Source: Epiperipatus broadwayi (Eukaryota; Onychophora; Udeonychophora; Euonychophora; Peripatidae). From it: 64,000 nucleotides of DNA. The position numbers and the translations under genes were made by a program. The number at the start of each line of letters is the position of its first letter. The first letter of the stretch is position 1. Below, in pieces: positions 34,600 to 47,310 of the stretch. Where the stretch lies: NCBI GenBank assembly GCA_028023455.1, contig JAQFVV010012394.1, positions 25,431,053-25,495,052 on the forward strand, in the 5' to 3' direction. The notes under the pieces are model-generated. The model did no database searches. It saw only the letters and a program-made list of their open reading frames with translations, and had not been told where the DNA came from.

Positions 34600-36120
34600 G
34601 GAGTTCTTAAGTAAATTGTGTATCTGGGAAGTGACAGAATTCGGCTGTATATTTTTTAAGTTCCAGAATTTGCACTTTACTACTGTTTCAAAGCATGCTG
34701 GGAACTCAGAAAGAGTATAGTAATTGAATGGTTTGTTGTTCAAGAGTTTCATAAGAAGTTCAATCTTCAAAAGTGACATAGTTGAGCTGTAGTCCATAGA
34801 TCATGATTCCAGAATCTGACACTCCACCCCTGCACCAAGTTACTCCAGCTGTAAACAATTAAATGTAAACAGCACATAAATATATTTTTTTAATAATACT
34901 CATGACAACAGCTAACCATTTTTTTTTTTACAAATCTCACCTTATATAGTTTTATGACTTTGAATGTTTCTTAAGCTTATATTTTTAATTTCCAAAATTA
35001 ATCTGTTCATGGTTAATTTTATATATGGAGTTACTTGCAAGCCACCCAAGTTTAAACTTCTTAAGTCTAATGGCATTTTTAATTATTAATACTGGATTTT
35101 TGACTTTCAAATTTTTTCAATAGCAGTTCATTTTAGCCTTCTCAAGCAAAATCTATTGCACGATTGAATAATCAGTGAATACCAGATAGTATAGAATCAT
35201 AATTCTTTGATCTGCAATCTAGTTTTTGTCTTTATCATTGAACTGGTATGAGATCTATATAACTGCAAATGAGTTCCCTTGGGTTCAAAACCTTAGCATT
35301 TTTTAAATTTCAAGCAACTATCTTGAATAGTATAAAGAAGTAAAAGATGTGCAAAAGTGTATTAGTTACATATTTGAATCCTAGTCTTCAATGGTAAAGC
35401 AAAAGTCAGAAACTACTCTGAAGATGAGAATATAACAGAGCACTATATCCTCTGGTGCCCAGTGATTATTCAAGCTTACAATAGATGGCTCTAGATGAGC
35501 ATAAAAAGAACTGTTCATGGAAAGATATGCAAAAGTTATATAATATTGTTACTGATATTTTTAAATTCTTTTTGGTACTAGTACATATAATACACTTTTT
35601 ATCCTATTCAAGCTTTTGAATTCGAACCAACTCATTTGCAGTTATCTAGATAGAGCAGCAGCTAACACAAGCAAATGATAAAATAGTCTGAGAATAGAAT
35701 CATTGTGACACTCTATCATCTGGTATCCATTAATTACAATCTTTTAATGGATTGGGCAAGAAAAGGGTGAAATGAACTGCTGCGCTTTCTGACAATTGGC
35801 ATTCAACTATCACATGCTCCTTCAAGTGACAAATCCCATTGAGTGAGAGTTCATAAGAAGTTCAAGCACCAAAGATAAAAGAGCTGGTCTCACTCTACCA
35901 CTACACCAAACTGTAGATGGATAATTAGGTAATATCAGTATAAATATATGCTAAACTATTTAGATGTGTTGATCGAGACTTCTTTGAGTTTAATTTAGAC
36001 TTAATATCCAGTAAAAGAAGTTGTAGTTTCTGGTTAGAATATATTATGCATTATTATTTTTTACAAATTAAATTAATTATAGTTGATAATGTCTTAGTAA
36101 TTATATGCTACTATGAATCA
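34600..36120. other. Old dispersed repeat segments, no gene recognised
   Basis: TTTCATAAGAAGTTCAATC at about 34,748 and GTTCATAAGAAGTTCAAGC at about 35,850 recur (also near 5,389), each followed within about 60 bases by a Pol III-unrelated, slightly GC-richer block. A 66-codon minus-strand frame at 34,597-34,797 overlaps the first and is not convincing. Confidence 0.35.
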
Positions 36121-36185
36121 TTTTTTTATGATAAGAGTATGTTTTTTTGTTAGATCTGCATTTCTAATATTTTTCTTCTTATTAG

Positions 36186-36305
36186 ATGATGAGAATGAAA
36201 AAGAAAGTGAAAGGAATGCTAAAACACACTACACAACCTGCTAAAAGCTCCGATAAGATTGAACCTCCACCGGAACAACAAACTAAAACCACCCCTGAAA
36301 TATGA
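36186..36305 (+). CDS. Candidate 3'-terminal exon, 39 codons
   Basis: A pyrimidine-rich tract (TTTCTAATATTTTTCTTCTT) ends in ATTAG just before 36,186, a good splice acceptor. The frame that follows is open for 39 codons and ends in TGA: MMRMKKKVKGMLKH, then a polar, Pro/Thr/Lys-rich tail ending TKTTPEI. Its codon mix is unlike the surrounding AT-rich DNA. AATAAAA at about 36,436 could serve as poly(A) signal. The basic start and disordered tail suggest the end of a larger protein. The acceptor phase is unknown, so another frame is possible, and no upstream exon was found. Confidence 0.42.
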   Translation: MMRMKKKVKGMLKHTTQPAKSSDKIEPPPEQQTKTTPEI

Positions 36306-36559
36306 AGAGACTAATGTCATATGGAATATCAAATTTGTAAAAATTATTAAAATTTGCAATGTATGCTGTAATAAGAAATTTAAAAATAAGATTTAAAAAA
36401 ATCCAAAGTATATCAGATTTTCTCTCAGTATGTAATAAAAAATATTATTTTAAATCAATTAATAATTATTTTTGAATACTGTATTAGTAAGTAGCACTAT
36501 TTTTTTAATAATTGCAAGGGTTACTACTGCATTATAAAAATGATTTTTGAATATGTAGT

Positions 36560-36800
36560 ATCATCATTCTCTTTAAACATTTCTACCCATTACAGGATGA
36601 AGATCTCTAATCCAGTGTTTCTGATCCATAACTTCTGTTCTTCATACAATAACAACAAACTTCCCTATTTTATCCAACCATTTTACATGTAATCCCTTTC
36701 TGTCTTTTAAAATCTCTTGATATTCAGTTCAAGACTTCAACTGTCTATCTATAGTGATCCCATATAGCAATATGCCCAACCCAGAAACATTTTGGTCTCT
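36560..36800 (-). mobile_element. 3' fragment of the 53-56 kb LINE family
   Basis: CATCATTCTC...CCCATTACAGGATGAAGATC corresponds to the 3' terminus of the 53 kb element. It continues with AAGACTTCAACTGTCTATCT and AGCAATATGCCCAACCCAG, matching that element's C-terminal coding region in minus orientation. It is heavily mutated and 5'-truncated. Confidence 0.65.
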
Positions 36801-37239
36801 TAATCAATGATTCCTGTTTGTTCTTGCTGTGTTCTGAGGCTCTCTAAAGACCAATCAGGAAGCTAAATAAATAAAAATATATATTTGAAATATCTTGTGT
36901 TTGGCTGAATTGCAAGTTTCAGGTTCAAACCAACAATGACATCATATTGAACACTCAATAAATACAGTTGTATGAGATCAGCATAATTAATACTGTGCTG
37001 GTCATGCCGGACTCACTTCCAGCTACATATATTAGCTTGCCTTGTGAGTTTTATTTAAGACTCTTCTGGCTGTACTGGATAGCTGCCTTCAGTCAGCCAT
37101 AGTCATAGAAGCTTTCAGTCCTATCATGGACTCGCCTCACTGTGTAGACCTATTGGTAATGACTATAAAAGAAACATTTTTGCAGTTGAAAGTGGTTTCA
37201 ATGGAGAGCACATTCAGTCATTCAGGTTAGACAGACATT

Positions 37240-37740
37240 ATTTCTCTTGAAGTTCCTTGCCTCCAAAAAGGCTGACTATTTATTGCCAGATTCCCTACCT
37301 TACTGGCAGCAATCAGATTCAGAGAGCATCATTGCCCAATGGCCCATATTAAACAATGATAGGATTTATACCCATCTTTACACATTGACCATACTTATGT
37401 TTTACCCTTTGGTTATCTTTATTGATTAGTTACCCACATGTTTATGAATTGGTTAGTGGCCATGAATTCTCAATCCAATTAGATAAGAAAGGAATTTGAA
37501 CTAGTCCACTTCTGAAGGCAAGGTCAGACATGTAAGCCACTAACCAATTTGTAAACATGTGGATAACCAATGTATAAACATAGCTAAATGGTAAAGCATA
37601 AGTATGGGCAATGGGTAATCATGTGTCTAAAATCCTACTATTGGTTAGTATGGGCCATTATTGCTCAATCTGATTAGACAAGGAAGGAATCTGGACTAGT
37701 CCACTTATGGCAAGGTCAGATATGACAAAATGTATATTTA
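37240..37740. repeat. Inverted-repeat element of unknown family (family G)
   Basis: TTACCCACATGTTTATGAATTGGTTAGTGGC near 37,430 returns inverted as GCCACTAACCAATTTGTAAACATG near 37,537, and homology extends outward to about 37,250 and 37,740. The centre (37,466-37,530) has a block ATTAGATAAGAAAGGAATTTGAACTAGTCC repeated directly near 37,667. This gives two direct and one inverted part copies, the same kind of arrangement as families A, B, C and U. No hammerhead core was seen. Confidence 0.5.
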
Positions 37741-37744
37741 ATAA

Positions 37745-40700
37745 GATTTATTTAATAACAATAATAATGGGATAAAAACAACAGAAAAGGTATTAGTCCA
37801 TTAATATCCATAAGCTATTTGTTGTCCTCAGTTGAAAATAGTGTTTTTTTTGCACCAGGAGTAATCCAATTATTATTTTTGTGCTTCCAAATCAAATCTC
37901 TTGAAACACAAGCATATATAATTTCATGTATAAAATAATCTATTAAAGTTTCATGTATAAAATAATCTATTAAAGTTTGCAACCTGTGCTATTATTGGAT
38001 ACACAATTTGTATTAGCCACCTCCATTCACAACTTCACTTTGTTGTGTGATTAAGGTTCAATTAATTACCCTTCACTGGTAATAGCCTTTTCCATTCATG
38101 AATACATAGTACTTCTCACTTACCACTATTCCATTTTAGATTTAATCACTGCTAATCAGTCTACTAGTCTATCATTGCACCATTCTTTACTGCTGATATA
38201 TTATCACTTCAAATCATCACTAACTTTAATCCAATCTATTTTAACTGCTCCTTCCCTCTTTCATTTTACAACAGGAATATCTTATATACGATCTCATTTA
38301 TATGCAACTAGCTTTAATTGTATACCAATTATATTCTAATTTATTCTATAATTTGGGACGATCTCTCAAGCAAATTTCTAGAGTAATTTTTTCCAATAGA
38401 GAAAATGTTATTAAAATAATGAAATCCGTGTGTATTTACAAAAATAATTTTCTATTTACATATATGGTTTTATATATGCAGACATTTCAGGTCTCTTACC
38501 CAAATATTAAGTTTTCAATTCTTTTTTCTCATTCTAAATTTTCTATACTATTTACAACATTATCCCCTGCATCTTCTCTAACTATTTTAATTTGCATTTT
38601 GATTTGACTTCTTGTGATCATGAATTTTTTTTAATACTTTATTTTAATTTATTATTCTACTTATTGTCTTAACTTTTAAACTATATAAGCTATTTCTTAT
38701 TATGGTTTCCATTGTGGAAGTATTAGTCATCGTTATCACTTCTACTATTCATGTCAAGCTATGATTTTATATTCCTAGGAATTGATGTCCTAATTTGACC
38801 TTTCTTTTTTTTATTATATAAGCTCCCCATTTCAACTCAAGCTTAGTTGTTGACTATCATCTATTTTATTTGCATTTTAGATTCTTAGTATGTTTCTGCA
38901 TTCAAATTCAACCTGTCATATCCAAATGAATTTTAAGTTATGTTTATGTTTAAACTATAAAATTCCATATTGATACACAAACATGTTAACCAATCAATAT
39001 TTTTGTATGTATAGTGGAAGATGATACTATCGATATCCAATTTTCAAGCTCAAGGATTATTAACCTCATATGAAATTCATAGGTGACTAAATGTTCTGAA
39101 AATTGCAATATTGAAATATTTGATTCATGCCCAATGATTGGATGTGCTATATGTAGCAGGATGGATTTCCATGGTATGCACAAAGGTGGGTTCCACCTGA
39201 TGAATAAGAGTATATCTCAGTTGCCCACATTCACACATACTCTCACATATTAAACTCATACCTAGGAGAGGAGAGAGTTTAGATAACTACTGATTCTATT
39301 CTTAATCTATCTCATCCATATTACAGTTTATTTCCATTATTCCAGATTTTGAACCCAGGTAGATATTGCTTGATCCTCGGGTTCAGGGTATATTTGTATC
39401 ACAAAAGTCAGAATATGTGTAAAATAAATATGTCTGTTAATGGCAGTGGGTATAATATATTGTATACAAGATGCAAGTAATGATTGTAATATGTGTGTAA
39501 GGATATGACTAAGCAAAACTTAACCATAGAAAAATAAAACAAAAATCATGTTTTTAACATTTAAATAAATTTAATAATTGTATGTACATTGATTAGTATT
39601 TGAACGAGAAAATTTAAAACAAAATTTAGGAAAACTCATTTAGACATTTGTGGTCATTCTTTATTTATATTTGGTTTATACCAATGTCTCAACTCATTAT
39701 CCCATAAAGAATAGCCACTGGATGTCCCGATTAACACAAATGAATTTCATGTTCTATACAACATTGCTATACATACTACAGTATTCATTTATTTTTTTTA
39801 TCTCTTATTTAATGTGATGATGGTTTAAAAATCTCCCCTGTTATGTATGGCATGTGTGCGATGAAGGGGAGTTATAAGTTCATGACATAAATAATTAAAA
39901 ATATATGCAAAGAAAGTATATAAAAAAATCAACAATTAACATAAACTTTGAAATAAACAAATAAGGAAAGTATATGTGTTCTACATATATATCAATGTTT
40001 AATTTACATATATACTAGATAATGTCTTACATGATCTCATTTATAGTAATCAGACTATTTTGTAATCAAAAAAATATCTCATTTTGTTTATCCAAGTTAA
40101 TATTATGAATGAAGAAATTTCTTTCTATTTTTATTTTACAAATCTTAAAGCTATTTGACCTAATATTAAAATAAAAAATATATAATTACGATATATAGAA
40201 TACACACAAATAAATGTAGATGATATCAACTTTATAACTTGACTTTATAGTTCATATAGACACTGTTCTAATGGCTGGTTCCCATAATCCGTTTTGTTTC
40301 TTTTACACATAGCTGGGAATTCGAACATCCACTGGATAGGTTGACTTTACTAGTCTTTGAACTGGAGTTTTGGAATGAAGAGAAAAAAAATCATAACAGA
40401 TTGGTTTGATGTTTATCAATCCAGGCGTGGAGAGATAGGACAATTCCATATCGATCTTGATGGTTCTTAGCTCCATAATCAGCAATGAGCTTCCTTCCAT
40501 GACGTTCTCCTTGCATTTAGCACTGCATATTTACTTTTGTCATTACTTATATTTGTTTTCATAGTTTAAGTTGATTGGAGCAATGTCAATATTTTTTCTA
40601 TTGCGTGTTTTTATATTTAGGTCTGGAAATCTATAGCAGGGAATCAATGGTGGTTTTAGAGATTTGAATACTCTATTTTGTTTGCAACTTATTAATTTTT

Positions 40701-41220
40701 GAATTCTTTGTTTAGCTGTTTTACAAATAAATGGCTTTCTAAATCCTTGTAAAAGATTTTTTTTAAAAAGTATTACAACTTTGAATTGGTCGATATAGGT
40801 ATTCAAACTTTCCTTTCAGCTCCTTTGTGTAGGGAATGATAGATTTTTTTCCACAGATAAAATAATTTTTTCTTTCTTGTATATCTATTACATTAATCCA
40901 GGGCATGCTCATCCTTTTTATTTTATTGTTTACGCTATGTCTTAACATAAATAACTTGTTAAAAAAGATAAGAAAAGAAACATTTGATTTTTCTCTACTT
41001 TAATTATGTATATATACTGTATATATATATTCTTGATTGCATTCACTCATCTGATCTATTGTATGTTGTTCTTTTGTGTTGGTAATCATAATACATTTGA
41101 TGTTAATTGTTGCAATGATCAGTTGTCATATCTATTTGACTGATTTGGTATAAACTTTGATTTGATGTTTATTTAGATTGGGCTTTAAGATTTAGATTGT
41201 GATTAATGGTTTGTCGTTTT
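37745..41220. other. AT-rich stretch, no gene recognised
   Basis: A 101-codon plus-strand frame (38,302-38,607) and minus-strand frames of 61-87 codons between 40,303 and 40,948 were examined. The latter form a run of neighbouring frames (one includes QGFRKPFICKTAKQRIQKLI) that might be a broken mobile-element ORF, but no motif is decisive. Confidence 0.3.
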
Positions 41221-41229
41221 ATGTACCCT

Positions 41230-42830
41230 AACATTACCTAATATTAATTAGTGAGTAATGCTAATATCATGGGACTTGAATTAGAGTTGGGTCTCATGTT
41301 GTGTACTAGATATTGGAGGAGTGCTGGAGGTATCCGTAACAATACGTATCAATTAGGAAATATAGAATCAGTTAAAATTAAAAATGGGGTGGGACTAAAG
41401 CAAGGATGCCCTATGTCACCTACTTTGTTTTTATTATATTTGAAAGAAATGGAAAGAGCAATAGAAAGACTAGGAAAAGGGGTAGAGATACCATTAATAG
41501 ATGGCAAGGGAGTATACATATATTATCAGATCTTTTATTTGCTATCTTCTTGTGCACAGAAAGTAGAAAAGATATGGAATTGATGCTGAGGACATGTGCA
41601 AGTGTGAGTAAAGAGAACATGTGGGTAAAGAGATGGGGATTAAATTGAGTGAAGAAAAATCAAAATTAGTGATGATAAATGATGAGAAAAGAGAATTTTT
41701 ATTGGGGATATAAAGTTAAATGTGGTGAATAGGTCTGACTATTTGGAAATCATTTTAAGTAATCAAAGAAATTACATGGATGAATGAGAGAAAAAATTAA
41801 TAAATGAAGCAAAGAAAACGGGACTGATAAAGAAATTAACAGTATTTTTATATAATAAATATGATATAGCTAGAATCTGTATGGATGGAAATGGCAGTAG
41901 CAGGGTTAACTTATGGTAATGATGTGTTAGTAAAGGGTTGTTAGATTACTTAGAAAAAATACAAAGAGAAGTAGAAAAACAAGCATTAGGTTCAGATGTG
42001 GGGACAGATAATGAGGCGATTTAAGGAGAAATGGGATGGTCAAGTTTTTATATGAGAGAAAAAGCAAAATGAAAATGTTTGGTAGATTGCAATTTATTGG
42101 TAATAAGAAAATAGCTAATTGGGTTACAAATAAAGGGCAGGTAACAATCTGTGTGAAATAGTATGATATGCAGAAGATTTGGATAAAGATTTTATATCAG
42201 TATACTTATACAAAAGGTGGGATGATTGTCTTAGGAAAATTTTTAAGTATTATAGTGGCAAAGAATAAGATATTCTAGATTCATTAATAAAAAATAAGAG
42301 AGTTGGAGAACTAGTATGAAGAGCAAAGAATTTAAATATATATAGAAGTAAACAGAATATTTAGTGTGCATTAATTTATGATAATACCAAAGTAAATAGT
42401 TTATTGTTTAAGGCTCAAACAGGATCATTAGCAACAAGAGAATATAAATGGAGAAATATTGGTAAATTTAGATATAAGGAAGGCATGTAAAATATTAGGC
42501 ACCTGTTAAGTGAATGTAAATGCTTACAAGCAGAATGAGTACAAATAATGTTGTGGAAGAATAAATATAAACAAGATGATTATACAGAAAGTGGGTTCTT
42601 GGTTTTTATGCTGGGTTTGGAAAAAGGTAAGGGAGATTTAGATATAAAGGCCATAGAATGGACAAAGATATTGTGGAAATGGGATGGAGCAGGATAGAAA
42701 AGAATATGAAAAAACATAGGGTGAGGAATGGAAAGGGACAGTGATTAACAGGTTTCTCTGAGTATAGTGGTTGAGAGATTCCTGTCTCCAAGAAAGGAAA
42801 AGCCACAATACATCACATCTTAATAGAAAG
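41230..42830 (+). mobile_element. Family D LINE, longest copy, decayed
   Basis: It begins in the reverse transcriptase: GVGLKQGCPMSPTLFLLYL (about 41,385-41,440) is the GxxQGxPxSPxLF motif, followed by a degenerate palm and SDYLEI-type block near 41,730. Then come the family's C-terminal blocks: KMFGRLQFIGNKK, DFISVYLYKRWDDC, SLLFKAQTGSLATREY, NIRHLLSECKCLQAE, FLVFMLGLEKGKGDLDIKAIEWTKILWKW. Stops and frameshifts break it into at least six pieces. The 3' end has ATACATCACATC, similar to the CACATCACATCAC end of the 62.4 kb copy. The endonuclease region is not present. Confidence 0.75.
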
Positions 42831-42879
42831 TTAATTCAATAAAAGAATAAGCATTCAAAAACTATATGAAATTATAATA

Positions 42880-43450
42880 TACTTTTACATTATCATTATT
42901 TTCAAACATTATCAATCCACTACAGTATGAAAATCTTTTGCAATTAAGTTTCTCTGATTTATAGCTTCTCTTATTCACACCATATGAACAAAATACCTTA
43001 TTTTGTCCACCTATCTACATGTAATCTCTTTCTAAATGTTTTACAATCCACTGGGATCCAGTTTAAGATTTCCACTGTCCATTTATTATCACCTTTTCTA
43101 GCAATGTGTTCAAACCAGCTTCATTTCAGTGATATCAAAAATATATGTTGGTTTCCACCTCCAAAGATTTCATTTTTGACATTACCTTGTTTTACCTAAC
43201 ATACATCTCTACAATACATTGAGTGGTCTGAAGTCACTGTATTGCTCTCATATTAAGTTTCAAGTCTCAGATTCACACATAGAAAGTAATATAACACATT
43301 TATTAAAAATCTTTTTCGAACTATAAGCATATTGTTATTTCTATCAAAAGCATTCCAACCAAGTTTAATTCTATAATTAACTTCATCCATTATATTTCCA
43401 TTTGTATAAATCATATGACCAAGATATTTATTTGAAATTACAAAAAGTCA
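42880..43450 (-). mobile_element. C-terminal fragment of the 53-56 kb LINE family
   Basis: CATTATCAATCCACTACAGTATG at 42,906 matches the 3' terminus of the 53 kb element. Homology continues to about 43,450, covering TCACTGTATTGCTCTC, AGTCTCAGATTCACACATAG and AAAGCATTCCAACCAAGTTT, blocks that follow one another in the same order at 53,420-53,600. It carries numerous small deletions. Confidence 0.72.
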
Positions 43451-43734
43451 AACTGATTCCATTTTACATTTAAAAATGACAAGTTGAACCAGAATTGAAT
43501 TAAGTTTTATGGTCCTTAAGTTACAAGCAATTACAGCACTACTTCCTGAGCCACAGGTACAGTGAGGATCCTCTTCTCTACTCTGGTGATATTTTGAAAA
43601 TAAAAAAATTAAATTAATTTTTTACAAGGTTAATCCTAATTAAACTTCAAACACATATTTTGAATAATTTCTTGGAAATATCATCTGATGTTAACATAAA
43701 TTGTAATATTTATTTAATAAACATTACATTACCA

Positions 43735-43975
43735 CCACCTCTTATGCTTGTGTATAACAGTTGTTAAAACAGGCAAAATGCACTGCTCTCAGATCCAAGG
43801 CTCCTCACTGATGAAGGCCACAAGACAGAAACTAGTCTGGGGATATTGGAGGAGTAGGCACTAGATAGGGATTTTATGCACAAGCCTTCTGGCATCCATT
43901 TATTACTCTAGCTTGCTGTGTGTGGCAATACATATAGTGAGTTTTGCCTGTTTAACATTTATTTCCAAATGCTGA
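43735..43975 (+). mobile_element. Family B element, one arm with ribozyme motif
   Basis: It starts CTTATGCTTGTGTATAACAG TTGTTAAAACAGGC, then jumps directly to the central GCTCTCAGATCCAAGGCTCC and the full right arm to TAGTGAGTTTTGCCTGTTTAA. The left arm has been deleted or was never made, so this copy is not palindromic apart from its short ends. Confidence 0.75.
43802..43843 (+). ncRNA. Hammerhead-ribozyme-like motif (family B)
   Basis: Stem I TCCTCA (43,802-43,807) pairs with TGGGGA (43,838-43,843). The core is CTGATGA (43,808-43,814) and GAAA (43,828-43,831). Stem III is AC-TA-GT, and the expected cleavage follows GTC (43,835-43,837). Stem II is weakened: GGC faces GAC. Confidence 0.52.
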
Positions 43976-44009
43976 CAGAATCATCTACTGCACAATATTG
44001 GAAACAAAC

Positions 44010-44275
44010 AATTTTACAAAAACAAAATAAGTAGTTAATATTTCTGGAATGTAATTTTCACTAAACCACTTAAGCAAAGTAGGGACTGGTTTCTACCCAC
44101 TTTTAATACTCTGTGGAGAAATGTAAACATGTGAAACAAATATATGATCCCCAAGCAGATAGAAACCTGTCCCTAGTGTGAATCATGTAGTGAAAATTAT
44201 ACTAAAGAAATATTCATTAAAAGGATAATTTCTAGTCTAATGAATGTCTAATAAAAATTATTAATATAGAACATA
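44010..44275. mobile_element. Family A palindromic element, ribozyme centre absent
   Basis: Arms: AATATTTCTGGAATGTAATTTTCACTAAACC ... AAGTAGGGACTGGTTTCTACCC and, inverted, AGATAGAAACCTGTCCCTAG ... ATTATACTAAAGAAATATT, ending in TTCTAGTCTAATGAATG and TAATAAAAATT. The centre has AACATGTG and GATCCCCAAG, i.e. the edge of the ribozyme segment, but not its core. Confidence 0.6.
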
Positions 44276-45095
44276 AATAGTTTTCTGTATATCATGGTCA
44301 ATTTTCCTGAACCTAATGTGCATACTTATTTTCAACCTAGTGACATGAATAAAATATGGAATGGACATTTTATTTTAAAATTTGATGAATTCAAAAGTAT
44401 AGTCTTTGCATCTTCATCTAATAAGATATTTAGCATGGGGGCATGAATTCGTGCATAAATTCAACTTAACTGCAAGTATCACATTGTTAATTATATTTTA
44501 GACCTTTTCTTAATGCAATCAATGACTATTTACATATTCAGATCTGGTATTCCAATTTTCAGAGGTTTCTTGTAAAAAAATTTGGTAGACATTGTCTGTT
44601 CTAATTCTGAATTTTTTACTTCGTTCAAATGAATTTTTTTTAATCATGTGATATTTAAAGTAATCCCATTTCTTCTCATCTGATTTCCTTTTGGCAAACA
44701 AATTGCAATAATCTTTTGCTTTGAGAAATATTTTGCAGACAATTATAATTTATGCCACAATATTTAAACACTTACTTTGATTAAACATACTTAATTTAGT
44801 GCAATGTGGGATTGTTTTTCCAATGAAAAATTGTTATCCATCATCCTAGAAAATTCAAGTAAGTTTGTATGGAATAAAAATATCTTATTAGAAAACATTG
44901 TGAAAATGACTCAGATAGCATCAAAGAACTGAAAATATTTTTAAAGCTTGTAGTTGAACAGATTTCTAAAGACTTGCATTTGGGAAAGTAAATCTGTTTA
45001 GAATTTACAGCAATAATATAATACGGGTACTTCCACTTTTTATTTTAAGATTTAATTCCGAATTTTATTTTTATATCCTTTGCTCATGCCTTAAG

Positions 45096-47310
45096 TCAAG
45101 GGTTCCCAACGTTTTTCTTTCTGATACCCCTTGATTAGGCTTTTCATTTACAAGTACTCTCTCTTCTCATAGACACCCCCCCCCCCATTTTTCTACACAA
45201 ACAATATGGCGTTTTTTTATTGTATTGTATAATGTTTTTAGGTTAACTAAATAATTAGCAAGTCAAATTAATGGTAAATTATAATATTAATTTTTTATTT
45301 TACATATTACACTTCATTTCGGTTTTTTATAAAAGCAAAAACAAATAAAAAACATTAAAATAAATTTTTGATCACATTAATTTATAATAAAAATTCATAC
45401 AGATGGTTAATAATTTTTGTTAATATACACAAGTCTTCAAATGTAGCTCTTCTTAATTTTAATGTGATCCTTGAGCTTGTTTCATGGAGGAATTTTTTGA
45501 AATCGGGTTCAAATAAAGACAGAGACAATCTTATATTAGGAGCCACATTATGTTTATTACAATGTTATTTTTAAAAAAGGTATAGGATGAAAAGGCTGAT
45601 TCAATAAGCTGTGCATTCAGAAAACGTAAATCTGAGATCTGGGAATTCTTCTTTTACTACTGCCCAGAAATCAATGACATTTCAGTTTTTTGAAGTCATA
45701 TATGTAAAGAAGAATTAGTCGAAAGTTTAATCAATTTTTCTTTTTCTGATATGGATACTTTTCTGGCTTGTTGAAAAAATAATTCATTAAATGGATTTGA
45801 AATCCAATTATTTGTACTATTTTGCTTTGGAAAGTATTACTTGAAGATACCTTTAGTCCTTTTACGTGAGCTAACATACTAATTTTTACCTCTTGACAAC
45901 AATTCAAAACAAAACAACACTCTCCATATAGTAGTGCCATCTTGTGCTAACAAGAGCAATCAATGGATGCCAGTATGAGATAGTGATCATGTGATGTTTA
46001 GTGGTTCTCAGATAACATACAAGAGTCTCAACAATTTCACACTGCTCTTTATTGATACACCATTCACAAAAATATAATTTCTTAATCATAGCCTGGATTT
46101 TGTCAGACATTTTAAGCATGGTTATGAAAGTGTTCTGTAATCCTAAGTTGTTTATTTATTTCTGCAAAAACATCAAATAAGTATGTAAGTTGTTGAAGCC
46201 ATTCAGTTTCATGAAACTTAGAACTTATTTCAAAATGATGGTCTTCAAAAAGAAACTTGCACTTCATGTCTCAATTCTTTTCCTCATGAAAGTCACCTCA
46301 CTTCAGTGTGCAAAAGCAATGTTATATGAAGGCTGTCCATCTCTTCGCATTAAGAGTTGAATAGTCTGGACTTTATCAAACTGGTTTTAATAAAATTAAC
46401 AGCTTTTATAGTTTGACTGAGAACTTTCTTCAGTGAATGTGGCAGAGATTTGGTCATGTATACAGCAATGACTCCAAGTTACATAATGAGCAATTTCTTT
46501 GATACAACTCCATAAATCTGTAACTAGACATAGATTTTTCCCCATTAGTAAAAACATCACAGCAATTGGCCAATCAATTTTTTACAAAAATAATCTTTAA
46601 TAGCATTGAATATGTTCTTTCCCCTGCATCTTTCTGAAAGGGGATAACAAATAAAAGATTTTTCTCAAGAATTTTATCATTTAAATATCTTTTAATAATA
46701 AGCAAAACTGACAAATTCAAAACTTTAGTGTTTTCATCCCCCTATATAGAAAAGAAAGGGTTCTTTTTTATTGTCTCAATTATTATTGATTAAATGTTGT
46801 CAGATATTTCCTTAATTTTTTGAGAAATTGTATTATTTAAGAAATTCGGATATGGCCATTAAACAGCATCTTTGATACATGCAGATATCAAATTTTCAGC
46901 AAGTGTATCATTTTTACTGCTTTTAGCAATACAGTAATTTATTCCGTAAAATGCTTCAACTGCATTTTCACTGTTTTTGTTTGCAGGTAGCATAAAAGAG
47001 TATTGTATATGAATATTTACAATATCTCAAAGGAGTTTCAATTTAAATTTACATTTAACATTTTTAATGATGATTTTTTTAAATGAGAACTTTCAAAACC
47101 ATGCCCGTTTTCTACGGAGATGAGACATCTGGATGTGATTTATCTGTACTTACAGTTCTCTTTTTAAACCTAAATTATAACATTGGTTTTTATTTTTAAC
47201 AGCTTATTGCTTTTGTTTTCTGCCTTTATGAATATTTTCACATACCCCCAACTGGTTCGCCACATACCCTCAGGCGTACATGCATCACAGGTTGTGAATT
47301 GCGGCATTAT
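45096..47310 (-). pseudogene. Decayed hAT transposon with ZBED5-like transposase
   Basis: The minus strand, read in shifting frames from about 47,000 to 45,700, gives the order found in ZBED5/SCAND3-type hAT transposases: FYGINYCIAKSSKNDTLAENLI, then FLNNTISQKIKEISDNI, then WSHCCIHDQISAT, a KAVNFIK block followed by a KSRLFN-type block, LLLHTEV, FHETEWLQQLTYLFDVFAEI, and WISNPFNEYFF near the C-terminus. The left end has TCAAGGGTTCCCAACGTTTT, like many hAT ends, and both margins have the short runs of ATACCCC-type sequence typical of this group. A family B fragment (45,905-46,015) is inserted in the coding region. Stops and frameshifts throughout make it dead. Confidence 0.78.
45905..46015 (+). 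repeat. Family B fragment inside the hAT remnant
   Basis: ACTCTCCATATAGTAGTGCCATCTTG..., GCAATCAATGGATGCCAG and GTGATCATGTGATGTTTAGTGG are family B arm and end sequences. They interrupt the transposase frame, so this copy arrived after the hAT element. There is no ribozyme segment. Confidence 0.65.
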
